Source of the DNA: Pseudocolwellia sp048296855
Lineage (GTDB): Bacteria; Pseudomonadota; Gammaproteobacteria; Enterobacterales; Alteromonadaceae
DNA: 64,000 nucleotides
NCBI GenBank assembly: GCA_048296855.1
Contig: CP182631.1
Direction: 5' to 3' (one strand)
Below, one piece after another: positions 63,584 to 64,000 of this stretch. The stretch's first letter is position 1. Every line of letters begins with the position of its first letter. The notes beneath the pieces are model-generated. The model was given only the letters and a program-made list of their open reading frames with translations, made no database searches and had not been told where the DNA came from. A program made the translations under genes and the position numbers.

Positions 63584-64000
63584 GAGGTTCTTTGTGATCA
63601 GACTTTACGCTTTTTTTAAGTGTTATACCCAATGAAACAATAGGTAATAAAATAGCGCCAGCTATAACTCCAACTAAACCTTCCAACAAAATAGAAATAA
63701 CACTTTTAAAATCAAAACTGATTAAACTATTAGTCCATGAAATAAGATCAGAAATAATATGATGAATAAACTCGATGCTATGAACAATAATTCCTCCCCC
63801 TACTAAGAACATAGCGATAGTACCTACAATAGCCAATGTTTTCATGAGTAATGGAGCAAAGGTTAACAAACCTCTACCTAAAGCTTTTTTGAGTGTACTA
63901 AATGAGCCTGATAGCGATTGTTTTAATAAATACAATCCTAAGTCGTCTAACTTAACAATTGCAGCAACTAGGCCATAAACACCAACAGTAATCAAGAAGG
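63573..64000 (-). CDS. DUF808 (YedI-like) membrane protein, 5' end outside window
   Basis: The last 142 codons of a gene that continues past the right edge; the reading frame is open to the end and has no start that fits. The visible part has hydrophobic helices (LLMKTLAIVGTIAMFLVGGG, LVGVIAGAILLPIVSLG) and the family stretch VYGLVAAIVKLDDLGLYL, as in DUF808/YedI inner-membrane proteins of about 300 residues. Function unknown. It overlaps the PepSY-type gene by 11 bases. Confidence 0.85.
   Translation of the reverse strand, partial: FLITVGVYGLVAAIVKLDDLGLYLLKQSLSGSFSTLKKALGRGLLTFAPLLMKTLAIVGTIAMFLVGGGIIVHSIEFIHHIISDLISWTNSLISFDFKSVISILLEGLVGVIAGAILLPIVSLGITLKKSVKSDHKEPRES

Noticed and set aside
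1..64000. CRISPR array, tRNA or rRNA genes, prophage or insertion-sequence transposase
   Set aside because: No regular spacer-repeat series, no tRNA or rRNA sequence and no transposase or integrase frame was seen anywhere in the window.

Overview
The window is AT-rich chromosomal DNA from a marine gammaproteobacterium, most likely of the Alteromonadales (Colwelliaceae such as Colwellia or Thalassotalea). This rests on the gene set (mfd next to csiV, a recR-htpG-adk block, roxA, fadH, an aryl-polyene cluster, PEP-CTERM genes) and on base composition. It is inference from family knowledge; there is no rRNA gene in the window.

Region by region. (1) 1-3925, minus strand: a putative alpha/beta-hydrolase toxin gene followed by at least four tandem paralogous genes joined by 1-base overlaps. 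The layout is that of a contact-dependent or secreted lipase effector with an amplified immunity array; the array runs off the left edge. (2) 4184-25706: ordinary chromosomal genes: mfd, csiV, a DUF1244 protein, rsuA, roxA, a LysE exporter, a DUF1697 protein, a TPR-hybrid histidine kinase with REC and HPt domains, a single-domain voltage-gated channel with an unusual filter, a metallo-beta-lactamase-fold hydrolase, an XRE regulator, an orphan SMI1/KNR4 protein, an NSS transporter, fadH, and an alpha/beta hydrolase with a beta-rich tail. (3) 25776-26775: a higBA toxin-antitoxin pair bracketed by two copies of a dispersed hairpin repeat. (4) 26799-48237, all minus strand: an aryl-polyene (APE/flexirubin-like) type II fatty-acid/polyketide cluster of 23 genes. 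It has an aromatic amino-acid ammonia lyase and an AMP ligase (starter), three acyl carrier proteins, three ketosynthases with intact catalytic residues plus two ketosynthase-like proteins lacking the cysteine, two hotdog dehydratases, a thioesterase, a glycosyltransferase-acyltransferase fusion, a separate acyltransferase, LolA-like and MMPL export proteins, an FAD oxidoreductase, a methyltransferase, a phosphopantetheinyl transferase and an ABC-2 exporter. The ketoreductase gene usual in such clusters is absent. (5) 48522-49295 and 57273-61075: two PEP-CTERM proteins and a PrsT-like TPR protein, with sigma-54-like promoters before both PEP-CTERM genes; no exosortase is in the window. (6) 49499-56908: a GH15/phosphorylase-kinase-like protein, then recR-htpG-adk on the minus strand, with a roughly 360-base MITE-like repeat between adk and a hairpin terminator. 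(7) 61330-64000: cobA, a DTW-domain tRNA modification enzyme, a PepSY-type membrane protein and the 3' part of a DUF808 membrane protein.

The most interesting points are the toxin/immunity-like array at the left edge, the APE cluster's missing reductase and its extra ABC/KS/ACP module, the channel selectivity filter, and a nested repeat structure in which one repeat family appears to have inserted into another. All comparisons were made by eye; no database search was run.
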